This document shows, one piece after another, positions 45,006 to 53,519 of a stretch of 64,000 nucleotides of DNA (positions are counted from its first letter, which is position 1; each line of letters opens with the position of its first letter). Made by a program: the position numbers and the translations under genes. Below the pieces are notes generated by a model. That model made no database searches and was not told the origin of the DNA. It saw only the letters and a program-made list of their open reading frames with translations. Source of the stretch: Flectobacillus longus. GTDB lineage: Bacteria > Bacteroidota > Bacteroidia > Cytophagales > Spirosomataceae. The stretch lies in assembly GCF_030056705.1 (NCBI RefSeq), contig NZ_JASHIC010000012.1, forward strand, positions 126,986-190,985. Direction: 5' to 3'.

Positions 45006-46106
45006 ATGAAATTTCTCGCACATTTTTCCCGAATCTTTGTTGGTGTAATATTTATTTTCTCAGGACTCATCAAGCTCAACGACCCTATTGGTACCGAAAT
45101 TAAGCTCGAAGAATACTTCGATGTATTTGCGACTGATTTTCCTTGGATGGCTGGCTTTTGGCATTTCTGGGTACCTTTGGCATTATATGTATCTATTTTC
45201 TTGTGTACACTAGAGTTAGTATTAGGGGTATGCTTGCTTGTACAATACAAACTTAAAAGCGCCTCTTGGATATTATTAGCCACAGTTGTTTTCTTTGGAT
45301 TTTTGACCTTTTATTCGGCTTATTTCAACAAGGTAACCGATTGTGGATGTTTCGGAGAAGCCATCAAGTTGAAACCTTGGACTTCCTTCATCAAGGATAT
45401 GGTTTTGATGTTTTTCATTTTAATAATTCTATGGCAACGTCATGTTTTTGCTGATAAAAAAACAGGTTGGGCTGTTGCACTATCTTTGGTTTTTTGTTTG
45501 GCACTAGGAACTTATGCAGTTAATTACCTACCAGTAAATGATGGACTTCCTTATGCTATTGGTGAGAATATCCAGAACAACATGAAGCCTGCCGAAGCGC
45601 CTAAGTTTAAGTATATCATGGAGAAAGATGGCAAAGAGCAAGAATTTATGGAGTATCCAACAGATACAACTTGGAAATTTAAGCAGATGATTCAGTTGAA
45701 TGAAGATGCAGCCAAAGCTCGAATTACAGATTATAACCTTTATCGCACTGGTGACTCTATCGACTACAAAGCTGAAAGTTTTGTAGGTAAAAAACTGATG
45801 ATTGTGAGTCCATTTGTGGAAAAAGCCAATACAGAACATATCGAACAGATCAGACAGTTGGTTAAAGATTTGAAAGGCTCGGATGTGACAGTATGGTTTG
45901 TGACATCTTCAACTGATGAGGGTGCGCAAAATTTCATGAAACAAAATCAATTAGATATACCTGTATTAAACGCTGATGTTAAAGTATTAAAAACCATTGC
46001 TCGTGCCAACCCTCTAATTTGGTTATTGCAGGATGGTACTGTAAAAGGCAAATGGTCGAGTAAGGTAACACCTGATAAAGAAGAAGTTTTTTCAAAATTA
46101 CAATAG
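45006..46106 (+). CDS. BT_3928-type DoxX family membrane protein with thioredoxin-like C-terminal domain
   Basis: The 366-residue protein has four N-terminal membrane helices with DoxX/MauE features (FVGVIFIFSGLIKLNDPIG; FNKVTDCGCFGEAIKLKPWTSF), a fifth helix near residue 155-172, and then a periplasmic domain. The C-terminal ~110 residues (KKLMIVSPFVEKANTEHI ... VTVWFVTSS ... PVLNADVKVLKTIARANPLIWLLQDG) have a thioredoxin-like order but lack the CxxC motif. A role in the membrane redox or quinone environment is inferred from the family. aroK follows within about 35 bases, suggesting an operon. Confidence 0.88.
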   Translation: MKFLAHFSRIFVGVIFIFSGLIKLNDPIGTEIKLEEYFDVFATDFPWMAGFWHFWVPLALYVSIFLCTLELVLGVCLLVQYKLKSASWILLATVVFFGFLTFYSAYFNKVTDCGCFGEAIKLKPWTSFIKDMVLMFFILIILWQRHVFADKKTGWAVALSLVFCLALGTYAVNYLPVNDGLPYAIGENIQNNMKPAEAPKFKYIMEKDGKEQEFMEYPTDTTWKFKQMIQLNEDAAKARITDYNLYRTGDSIDYKAESFVGKKLMIVSPFVEKANTEHIEQIRQLVKDLKGSDVTVWFVTSSTDEGAQNFMKQNQLDIPVLNADVKVLKTIARANPLIWLLQDGTVKGKWSSKVTPDKEEVFSKLQ

Positions 46107-46140
46107 CTGTTGGCCGAAAGGCTGATTGATGTTAACCAAT

Positions 46141-46665
46141 ATGAAGAATATATTTTTAGTGGGAATGCCTTCCTCAGGAAAAAGTACGCTTGGCAGACAA
46201 TTAGCCAAAGCAATTGGATACAAATTTGTTGACATGGATGAATTAATCGAGCGTCATGAAAACCAAACAATTCCTGAAATTTTTAAATGGAAAGGTGAAA
46301 ACCATTTTAGAGAAGTAGAAAGCGTAATATTGAAACAATTCACGCCCAACCAAAAACTAGTGATTGCTACTGGAGGTGGAGTTCCGTGTTTTTTTGATAA
46401 TATGGATTTTATCAAGGCTAATGGAACAAGTGTTTTTCTAAATGTTCAACCAGAAGATTTATTTAAAAGAATCAAGCTTTCTGACGCGAATAATCGTCCG
46501 TTAATTGATAAAAGTAATAATAATCAAGCTTTGCTTGAAGATATTAAAAAGCGTTATGACACTCGTCTCCCTTTTTATATGAGAGCCGATATCAAGATAG
46601 ATGGAAACATCGAAGTGCAGCAACTACTTTGGTTGCTAGATGAAATCAACGAAAAACAGCTTTAA
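46141..46665 (+). CDS. aroK: Shikimate kinase
   Basis: About 174 residues. The enzyme phosphorylates shikimate in the aromatic amino acid pathway. Walker A GMPSSGKST, the shikimate-binding aspartates in FVDMDELIE, the FREVESVILKQF arginine segment, and the GGGVPC glycine motif are all present, along with the lid arginine in NNRPLIDK. The ATG at 46141 gives the usual MKNIFLVG start; ATG 46129 has a better-spaced AAAGG ribosome site and cannot be excluded. Confidence 0.94.
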   Translation: MKNIFLVGMPSSGKSTLGRQLAKAIGYKFVDMDELIERHENQTIPEIFKWKGENHFREVESVILKQFTPNQKLVIATGGGVPCFFDNMDFIKANGTSVFLNVQPEDLFKRIKLSDANNRPLIDKSNNNQALLEDIKKRYDTRLPFYMRADIKIDGNIEVQQLLWLLDEINEKQL

Positions 46666-46705
46666 AAAAAAAGCGTCCTCAGTCATACTGAGGACGCTTT
46701 TTTTT
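46665..46705. terminator. Bidirectional terminator between aroK and the porin gene
   Basis: AAAAGCGTCCTCAG and CTGAGGACGCTTTT with a 5-base loop, flanked by A- and T-runs on both sides, between converging genes. Confidence 0.92.
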
Positions 46706-46716
46706 AATATAATATC

Positions 46717-48369
46717 TTAGAAATAAACCCCAAATGTTAATACTCCTCTTATCCAACTTTGATTCATAGTTGCAGTTGCATATAAAGCTGAATCGTTCAA
46801 CACATACGGATTATATGCTTGTTGGGTCTTGCCATACAATCCTGTCAAATCAACATAGAATGTTCCAGTTTTGACACCAAAACCCGCAGAATACACCATC
46901 ATTGCACGATTGACTGCATCGTTGTCAAAGTTTGAATTGTAGGGATTTTGATAGTAAGCAATACCTCCACGAGCAGCAAACAAGCCCATTCGGTATTCAC
47001 CTCCTACTTTTACGTTCAAAACATTTTTATAAGTATTCTGAATAGACTTTGTATAAAAATCTAAATCTCCCTTAAAATACGCATCATTCATATTAGTACT
47101 AAGTTTCATACCCTTGTAAGCAACATATTCTAAGTCAGCAGAAATAAAGCCTTTTTTGCCAAAGAAATATGCCATGCCCCCACTAGCCTTGAAAGGAGTA
47201 CGAATTTCATAATTTGAGCTTACTGGTTGAGTAGATAGTTTAGGAATACGAGTGATATAAGAGGTACCTCCTGTATTAGAAATTCCATATCCAAGCGAAA
47301 CCAACTTACTACCAACAGAATTACTACCTGACAGCACATCTGACGAAAGCTGAATACCTCCAGTCTTACTAGCATCAACATCAACACTCAGAGTAGACGA
47401 AGTAGTTTCATCTACCGAATACCATGTTGGCGTAGTAATAGTAGCACCGATACGGAAATTATTAGTAGGTTTAATAATTGTACCAACTGTCAGATTGATA
47501 CCTTGACCAGTAGTAGTTAAGTACTTAGAAAACGCAAAGGAACGAATGGCATCATAGTTTACGATATTCTCACTAAAATCGGTTTGGGTTTCGTATCTAA
47601 AGCTTGGTAACCCCAATGAGAACCCAATATAAAACTTCTCATTAGCGGTTCCACCATACCCAATAGTCCACTGACTTGTTCGACCCGATGCTTGAAAATC
47701 GTATCTTTGATCAACTGATTTTCCTCCTTCTGCACCAACAAATGGGTCAGAGCTAGTCCCATTTGGATTAATCAAAAATGACCAATAGTACATATCTGTT
47801 TGATAATAAAAATTCGGTGCATCATTGGTTAAGCCATCTTTAAAATCATTCAGTGTTAAACCATTATCTCTAATATCACGGTTCGTAATTTCGCCAAAGC
47901 TATCCATCATAGAACTTTGGAGATTACGCCCAGAAAAACTCACTTTATTATACAAGGAGCTTTGTCGATTATATGAAATAGACCAACTGCCTCGCCAACT
48001 ATCTTTGTACATAGGTTCTTGTCCACCAAACACAATACCAATATTAGCAATATTAAAATTGTCAGTATTGGCATTTGTTTTTTTGGTATCTATATAACTA
48101 GCTACATTGGAGTTTAATTGAAAAGAAGGAGAAATCGAAAATTCAGACCGAGTATAAAAACCCAAACCCGCAGGGTTACTTGATGTCGACGAAATATCAG
48201 CACCAAGTGCCGAGTGACTTCCTCCCATAGCCTGAAACCTAGCCGAACCACTTGGGGCAGTTTGTGAAAATAAACGAGCTAAAGCATCATAATTGTTATC
48301 TTGTGCAAAACCAGCGCTAATAGAACTCATACATAGCGACGCAAGCAATACTTTACGAATATTTTTCAT
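46717..48369 (-). CDS. OmpP1/FadL/TodX-family outer-membrane transport protein
   Basis: About 550 residues. A signal peptide (MKNIRKVLLASLCMSSISAG) is followed by the family N-terminus with the hatch-like segment GSARFQAMGGSHSALGADISSTSSNPAGLGFY, then an amphipathic beta-barrel ending in the aromatic GVLTFGVYF. FadL-type barrels import hydrophobic compounds such as fatty acids or aromatics. The start at 48369 follows from the signal peptide. It is expressed behind its own upstream region; a terminator separates it from the lipoprotein gene. Confidence 0.85.
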   Translation of the reverse strand: MKNIRKVLLASLCMSSISAGFAQDNNYDALARLFSQTAPSGSARFQAMGGSHSALGADISSTSSNPAGLGFYTRSEFSISPSFQLNSNVASYIDTKKTNANTDNFNIANIGIVFGGQEPMYKDSWRGSWSISYNRQSSLYNKVSFSGRNLQSSMMDSFGEITNRDIRDNGLTLNDFKDGLTNDAPNFYYQTDMYYWSFLINPNGTSSDPFVGAEGGKSVDQRYDFQASGRTSQWTIGYGGTANEKFYIGFSLGLPSFRYETQTDFSENIVNYDAIRSFAFSKYLTTTGQGINLTVGTIIKPTNNFRIGATITTPTWYSVDETTSSTLSVDVDASKTGGIQLSSDVLSGSNSVGSKLVSLGYGISNTGGTSYITRIPKLSTQPVSSNYEIRTPFKASGGMAYFFGKKGFISADLEYVAYKGMKLSTNMNDAYFKGDLDFYTKSIQNTYKNVLNVKVGGEYRMGLFAARGGIAYYQNPYNSNFDNDAVNRAMMVYSAGFGVKTGTFYVDLTGLYGKTQQAYNPYVLNDSALYATATMNQSWIRGVLTFGVYF

Positions 48370-48478
48370 GGTAATCTTACGGTTTAAAATCATATTCTTT
48401 ATAATAAGGACAGCTATATTGGTAAGACCCCTCATCATATCGAGGTAACCAAACGGACTTTGTTGCTAATTTAACGTA

Positions 48479-48513
48479 AAAAAGCCTCACAAAGTACAAC
48501 TCTGCGAGGCTTC
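48479..48513 (-). terminator. Terminator behind the Tyr/Asn/Gly-rich lipoprotein gene
   Basis: On the minus strand AGCCTCGCAGAG and CTTTGTGAGGCT (two mismatches) enclose a 5-base loop and are followed by TTTTTT. Confidence 0.8.
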
Positions 48514-48535
48514 GAGTGTTAATCATTTGTTAATA

Positions 48536-49615
48536 TTATCTTGGACCACGAGAGCGACCTCCGCCTCCACCGCCACCTGAGCTACCACTTGAAGAACTTC
48601 CACTTGATGAATTGTTCCAAGTTGAATTTGTAGTAGAATTGGTTGATCTGTTATTGTTATTAGAAGACCAATCCCAAGAATTATTACGTCCGTTTGAATA
48701 GCTACTATTTGCACTTCTCGATGAGTTTGTAGTTGTTCCTGTATTGTAGTTGGCACTACTACCATCTCTTCTTGGACGTGAATAATAATCTGAATTAGAG
48801 TTTGAATAATCTGCGTTTGTACGACTTCCACGGTTGTAAGCAGCACCTCGATTATTATTGAAGTCTGAGTTGTACGCAGAAGAAGCATACGCTGGTCTTG
48901 AACGATATTTGGCTGGAGTTTCAGCTCCTATAACAGAACCTACATAACTATTGTAATTGTTATAATAACCACCATAATACCCTCCATAAGCTAAAGCACC
49001 ATAACCGTAAGGGCTATAAAAACTATTATATCCAAAAGGACTGTAGCCATATCCAAACGAATTGCCATACATCCAACGGCTACTTGACCACCCCCAATAT
49101 GGATCATAAAAATTAGAATACAATGGATCGTAGTATCCCATAGTTGAATAACCAAATGGAGACCAACGACTATATCCAAGTCCAAATGAAATAGCTGGGT
49201 TTGAATACCAATTATTTAGTCCATAATTGCCATATCCGTTGTTTAAACCATTAGCAAAACCATTGTTGTAGCCATTATTATAACCCACAGAATAGTCGTC
49301 TTGGTTTTGATAAACAGAGCGAGAATTCAACCAATTTTGTGAATAATATTCGTTGGTACCCTGTGCTGAATTGTTTGTAGAATTACCGTTACGATATACA
49401 GGAGCTTGATAAGTAGACTCATCGTAACCTTGCTCATTGTATATTCGTCCACCCAAAGTAGCGGGTCTTACATCACTTGTCGAAGCGTACAAGTCATCGT
49501 AAACTTCACTACCTGAGCTTTTGGAAACAATTGCTTGTTTGGAGGTATTACAACCCCAAACTAAACCTATCAACGCTATAGCTGAAAGGTGCTTTATTGA
49601 ATGCTGAAGGCTCAT
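48536..49615 (-). CDS. Tyr/Asn/Gly/Ser-rich putative outer-membrane lipoprotein
   Basis: About 359 residues beginning MSLQHSIKHLSAIALIG, with a lipobox-like LVWGC at about residue 22. The mature part is low-complexity: repeated YNNGYNNGF/NGLNNGYGNYG units, then Trp/Tyr/Gly/Pro-rich blocks (YGYSPFGYNSFYSPYGYG), Ser/Asn/Arg-rich blocks, and a tail of seven Gly. I recognise no domain. Similar low-complexity lipoproteins occur near gliding or surface genes in Bacteroidota, but no function can be assigned. The start at 49615 is set by the lipoprotein signal. Confidence 0.7.
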   Translation of the reverse strand: MSLQHSIKHLSAIALIGLVWGCNTSKQAIVSKSSGSEVYDDLYASTSDVRPATLGGRIYNEQGYDESTYQAPVYRNGNSTNNSAQGTNEYYSQNWLNSRSVYQNQDDYSVGYNNGYNNGFANGLNNGYGNYGLNNWYSNPAISFGLGYSRWSPFGYSTMGYYDPLYSNFYDPYWGWSSSRWMYGNSFGYGYSPFGYNSFYSPYGYGALAYGGYYGGYYNNYNSYVGSVIGAETPAKYRSRPAYASSAYNSDFNNNRGAAYNRGSRTNADYSNSNSDYYSRPRRDGSSANYNTGTTTNSSRSANSSYSNGRNNSWDWSSNNNNRSTNSTTNSTWNNSSSGSSSSGSSGGGGGGGRSRGPR

Positions 49616-50046
49616 AGCTGTTCGAATTTTAGATTGTAGGAGTATTTTCAATAAAATAAAAATATATTAAAAGGTATCAGCAATCAGTGAGTTTTTTAAG
49701 TTTTTGTATAATTGCAAATGCTATATTAATAGCTCATTATTTTGTATTTTTCTAAGACAAAATACATAGATTAATAACTTAGCCAAAATTTCTTGTAACA
49801 AACTTACTACAAAAACTTATCTTTGCAAGATAATTAACACAACATTAACAAAATTAAATCTTTAAATGTTCCAATTGTCCAATACTTTGAAAATGAACTA
49901 AATAAGGCTATTTTACATTCATTTTTTTATATTAAGACTATTAATAGAACGTTTTCCCCTATTAGTTTTGTACATTTTTCGCCGATTTAGCGTTATTCTA
50001 ATCTTATTCTAAGCTAAAAAGGCATTAACCAACCATAAAACAACCC
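49616..50046. other. Divergent intergenic region between the lipoprotein gene and proS
   Basis: AT-rich; the only supported site is the TAGTTTTG box for proS. No gene-like frame was seen. A TACCTTTT string on the minus strand around 49670 may serve the lipoprotein gene. Confidence 0.4.
49963..49970 (+). promoter_or_regulatory. -7 promoter box of proS
   Basis: TAGTTTTG matches TAnnTTTG, giving a leader of about 75 bases before the proS ATG. No clear TTG at -33. Confidence 0.45.
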
Positions 50047-51525
50047 ATGAGCAAAGGCTTACCAAAACGTAGCGAAAATTATTCTGAGTGGTACAACGAA
50101 CTTGTTAAGCGTGCCGATTTAGCTGAAAATTCTGCCGTTAGAGGCTGTATGGTAATCAAACCTTACGGTTATTCTATTTGGGAAAAAATGCAACGTGCTT
50201 TGGACGATATGTTCAAAGAGACAGGACATACAAATGCTTATTTCCCACTTTTTGTACCGAAAAGTTTATTTGAAGCTGAAGAGAAAAATGCAGAGGGTTT
50301 TGCCAAAGAATGTGCTGTAGTAACTCACTACCGTTTGAAAAATGACCCTGATAATAAAGGTAAATTAATCGTTGACCCAAATGCTCGCTTAGAAGAAGAA
50401 CTCGTTGTTCGACCAACGTCTGAGGCTATTATTTGGAGTACTTATAAAAACTGGATTCAGTCATACCGTGACCTTCCACTTCTGATTAACCAATGGGCCA
50501 ATGTTGTTCGTTGGGAAATGCGTACACGTTTGTTTTTACGTACTGCTGAGTTCTTGTGGCAAGAAGGTCATACAGCGCATGCTACTAAAGAGGAAGCAAT
50601 TGCTGAAACTGAGCAAATGTTGGATGTATATGCCACATTCGCTGAGGAATTTATGGCTGTACCTGTTATTCGTGGTAAAAAAACTGCCAACGAACGTTTT
50701 GCAGGTGCTGATGATACTTACTGTATCGAAGCAATGATGCAAGATGGAAAGGCTCTTCAGGCTGGTACATCTCACTTCTTAGGTCAAAACTTTGCAAAGG
50801 CTTTTGATGTAAAGTTCTCTAACAAAGAAAATCAACAAGATTATGTTTGGGGTACTTCTTGGGGTGTATCTACTCGTTTGATGGGTGCTTTGATTATGGC
50901 ACACTCTGATGATGAAGGTCTTGTATTACCTCCAAAATTGGCTCCAATTCAAGTGGTAATTGTACCGATTTTTAAAGGTGCTGAACAATTGGAAGCTATT
51001 TCTGAGAAAGTATTACCTATCGTTAAAGCTTTGAAAAAATTGGGCGTTTCTGTCAAATTTGATAACTCAGACAAACAATCTCCAGGCTTCAAATTTGCTG
51101 AATACGAATTGAAAGGTGTTCCAGTACGTTTGGCAATCGGTGCTCGTGACCTTGCCAATGGCACTGTTGAAATTGCACGTCGTGATACCAAAGAGAAAAA
51201 GACGTATGAAATCGAAGGCGTAGTAGAGGTTATCCAAAATCTATTGGAAGAAATCCAAGAAAATATTTATAACCGTGCTTTGTCCTTCAGAACAGAAAAT
51301 ACCCTTGAAGTTGACTCATGGGATGAGTTTGTAAAAACGTTGGACGAAAAACCTGGGTTTATATCTGCTCACTGGGATGGTACGCCTGAAACAGAAGAAA
51401 AAATTAAAGAATTAACCAAAGCTACCATTCGTTGTATTCCTTTGGATGCAAAAGAAGAAGAAGGCAAATGTATTTATACAGGAAATCCTTCATCTCGTCG
51501 TGTAATCTTTGCAAGAGCTTACTAG
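50047..51525 (+). CDS. proS: Prolyl-tRNA synthetase (short archaeal/eukaryote-like type)
   Basis: The 492-residue class II synthetase charges tRNA-Pro. It is the short form lacking the YbaK editing insertion, as usual in Bacteroidota. Marks: motif 1 [19 protein letters not shown] and [11 protein letters not shown], motif 2 [24 protein letters not shown], motif 3 [13 protein letters not shown], the [10 protein letters not shown] proline/ATP-site segment, an HGTP anticodon-binding domain ([10 protein letters not shown]), and the C-terminal Zn-type domain ending in RAY. Confidence 0.96.
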   Translation: MSKGLPKRSENYSEWYNELVKRADLAENSAVRGCMVIKPYGYSIWEKMQRALDDMFKETGHTNAYFPLFVPKSLFEAEEKNAEGFAKECAVVTHYRLKNDPDNKGKLIVDPNARLEEELVVRPTSEAIIWSTYKNWIQSYRDLPLLINQWANVVRWEMRTRLFLRTAEFLWQEGHTAHATKEEAIAETEQMLDVYATFAEEFMAVPVIRGKKTANERFAGADDTYCIEAMMQDGKALQAGTSHFLGQNFAKAFDVKFSNKENQQDYVWGTSWGVSTRLMGALIMAHSDDEGLVLPPKLAPIQVVIVPIFKGAEQLEAISEKVLPIVKALKKLGVSVKFDNSDKQSPGFKFAEYELKGVPVRLAIGARDLANGTVEIARRDTKEKKTYEIEGVVEVIQNLLEEIQENIYNRALSFRTENTLEVDSWDEFVKTLDEKPGFISAHWDGTPETEEKIKELTKATIRCIPLDAKEEEGKCIYTGNPSSRRVIFARAY

Positions 51526-51580
51526 GATTTAGTAAAATGCAATTGAGCAATCAGTAATTATCTTCAGTTAAATTTTATTT

Positions 51581-51605
51581 GTAGAAACGTATTGAGTTGC
51601 GTCTA
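51581..51605. repeat. Degenerate TAGAGACGC palindrome, left border of the polysaccharide locus
   Basis: TAGAAACGTA and TTGCGTCTA form an imperfect hairpin. Together with the GCGTTG that follows and the terminator at 51623, the block resembles the block at 62464-62556 on the other side of the locus, in the same orientation. Confidence 0.55.
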
Positions 51606-51622
51606 AAGCGTTGATATTACCC

Positions 51623-51660
51623 AAAAAGGCGGTCGAAAATTATTTTTCGACCGCCTTTTT
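51623..51660. terminator. Terminator shared by proS and the GH16 operon (copy 1 of a twin)
   Basis: AAAAAGGCGGTCGAAAA and its exact complement with a 4-base loop, between converging transcripts. Its core GCGGTCGAAAATN...TTTTCGACCGC is the same as in the hairpin at 62518-62555. Confidence 0.9.
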
Positions 51661-51691
51661 TGATATTACTATGCTTGATAGGACTCTGTTT

Positions 51692-51716
51692 TAGACGTAA
51701 AGTATTACGTCTCTAC
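51692..51716. repeat. TAGACGTAA palindrome
   Basis: TAGACGTAA, four bases, TTACGTCT and then CTAC. A further member of the TAGAGACGC repeat family, just outside the GH16 gene's 3' end. Confidence 0.55.
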
Positions 51717-51790
51717 GGCTAGAATACTAATTTTAACATAATTACTCATCCGCTCAATGAGAAATGACATCGTGCTACTGAATCTTCCTT

Positions 51791-53398
51791 TTACTGGTAA
51801 ACTCTAATATAATCTACCTCCATTGTCGCAGTAGTAAAGGCTGGGTCGATGGTTCCTCCCAAATTTCCTCCTAGTGCAATATTCATAATAAAGAAGAAGT
51901 CTTTATTAAATGGCAATGAACTATTATTGGCAAAAGTGTAAAATAATTTATCATCAACATAAAACTTAATGCTGCTTGCCGACCAATCCAAAGAATAGGT
52001 ATGAAACTCTGTGGAAGCATTTGTAATAGTTGTACTTCCGCCATCAGCATTGCCCCCTGAGTGATTTGGATGATGAACAGTTCCTAAGATAACATTAGGT
52101 TTGTTACCAACCATTTCCATAATATCAATTTCACCGCAAGCTGGCCAACCTACTGTCTGAATATTAGATCCCAACATCCATAATGCAGGCCAAGTACCTC
52201 CTGCTGATGGTAATTTTGCACGAATATCAACACGGCCGTAAGTAAAAGAATACTTATTGAGCGAAAGTAAACGTGCAGACGTGTAGTTTGAGCCTTGATA
52301 GGTTTCTTTTTTTGCTGTAATTTTCAAAACCCCACCTTGTACTACTGCATTATCTGCACGATTTGTGTAATATTGAACTTCATTGTTTCCCCAGCCATTA
52401 TTATTGCCCAAATCATATCCCCATACGGCAGGATTCGGAGCGCCATCTGTATTGAATTCGTCCGACCAAACTAGTTTCTTTTCAGTGACTGGCGTCGTAG
52501 CTGACTTAGGTTTTAGTTTCATATACCACGCATTACCATCAGAGCCGATACTTCTGAGCGTTATGCTGTTTTCTGAAAGTGCTAAAATTTCATAACTGGT
52601 ACCGCCTGTTCCAAAATTTACGATTCCATTTCCTGGTACTTTAAACTGTACTCTTGTCGAGTTTGATGAGGTGGAAGCAGACGTTGCTGGAGAAAAAGTT
52701 AGCGCTTTTGTACCTCCTGTACTAATATCATAGCAACCATCTGGTCCTGAAACACCGTAGAATGAAGTAGCTGCTCCTATCAATGAAGATTGACCTTTGT
52801 TATTGACATTCAAAGTAATTTGATTATTGGCAGTTTTGGCAAAAGTAATTTCGTCATCATACAAACAAGCGGGTCTTTGGTTTGGCTCGGCAGCATACCA
52901 ACTTGGGGTGAAACCATCCGAAGGACCTACCCCCACATGACCTATTGCCTCATTATCTGTAATCCAAACTTTTGAACCCGTACCAGTCATTGCCGTTAAA
53001 ATGTTACTCGGAATTTCAAATGCCACAAACACTTTTACCTTTTTACTAAGTGTTGTCATAGCACCGCCAGTCCCAATCGCATTTACTGAAACCACATATT
53101 CGTTAGTTCCAGGAGTTGCATATTTGTAAGCAACTTTCCCAGAAGGAATCATTTGGGAATTGCCATCGCCAAAATCTATCTTGTAAGAAAGTGCTTGCCC
53201 TGCTTGTGCAGCGATATTAACACTTCCTGTTCCATTACCATTTGGATTATTAGCATCTACTCCAATCACATCAGCGACTACAGTCAAGTTGCTTGGAGTA
53301 ATAATATCACCAAAACCAAATTCTGTTTGCTTACAGGCTGTTAGACCAAGTGCGCTTGCAAACAAAAGCGTTGTGATTGATTTTATTGTATATTTCAT
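51791..53398 (-). CDS. Glycoside hydrolase family 16 lipoprotein (beta-glucanase / laminarinase) with PKD-like N-terminal domain
   Basis: About 535 residues. Lipobox LTAC in the signal peptide, then a PKD-like domain at about 30-125 (YKIDFGDGNSQMIPSGKVAYKYATPG) and a middle beta-domain around 130-290 (ITFAKTANNQITLNVNNKG). The C-terminal ~245 residues form the GH16 catalytic domain with GEIDIMEMVGN: nucleophile Glu423, Asp425 and acid/base Glu428. Family members cut beta-1,3- or beta-1,3-1,4-glucans. It is the last gene of the polysaccharide locus and is probably displayed on the cell surface. Confidence 0.93.
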   Translation of the reverse strand: MKYTIKSITTLLFASALGLTACKQTEFGFGDIITPSNLTVVADVIGVDANNPNGNGTGSVNIAAQAGQALSYKIDFGDGNSQMIPSGKVAYKYATPGTNEYVVSVNAIGTGGAMTTLSKKVKVFVAFEIPSNILTAMTGTGSKVWITDNEAIGHVGVGPSDGFTPSWYAAEPNQRPACLYDDEITFAKTANNQITLNVNNKGQSSLIGAATSFYGVSGPDGCYDISTGGTKALTFSPATSASTSSNSTRVQFKVPGNGIVNFGTGGTSYEILALSENSITLRSIGSDGNAWYMKLKPKSATTPVTEKKLVWSDEFNTDGAPNPAVWGYDLGNNNGWGNNEVQYYTNRADNAVVQGGVLKITAKKETYQGSNYTSARLLSLNKYSFTYGRVDIRAKLPSAGGTWPALWMLGSNIQTVGWPACGEIDIMEMVGNKPNVILGTVHHPNHSGGNADGGSTTITNASTEFHTYSLDWSASSIKFYVDDKLFYTFANNSSLPFNKDFFFIMNIALGGNLGGTIDPAFTTATMEVDYIRVYQ

Positions 53399-53519
53399 AA
53401 GAGTCAAAATCTAAACATGAATAAATAATTCTAGAAAATTAGTCTAATGAGTAATAGTGGAAATGATGTATTGCTCATGTCGCACTATTACTCTGACATT
53501 TTTCTTTTTTTACTCCATT

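Noticed and set aside
45006-46106. Functional thiol-disulfide oxidoreductase from the thioredoxin-like domain
   Set aside because: The CxxC motif is missing in the C-terminal domain; the only close Cys pair (DCGCFG) lies in the membrane part.
48523-48888. 121-codon minus-strand frame
   Set aside because: It overlaps the low-complexity lipoprotein gene in another frame, and its Ile/Gln/Thr-rich translation is an artefact of the Asn/Ser repeats.
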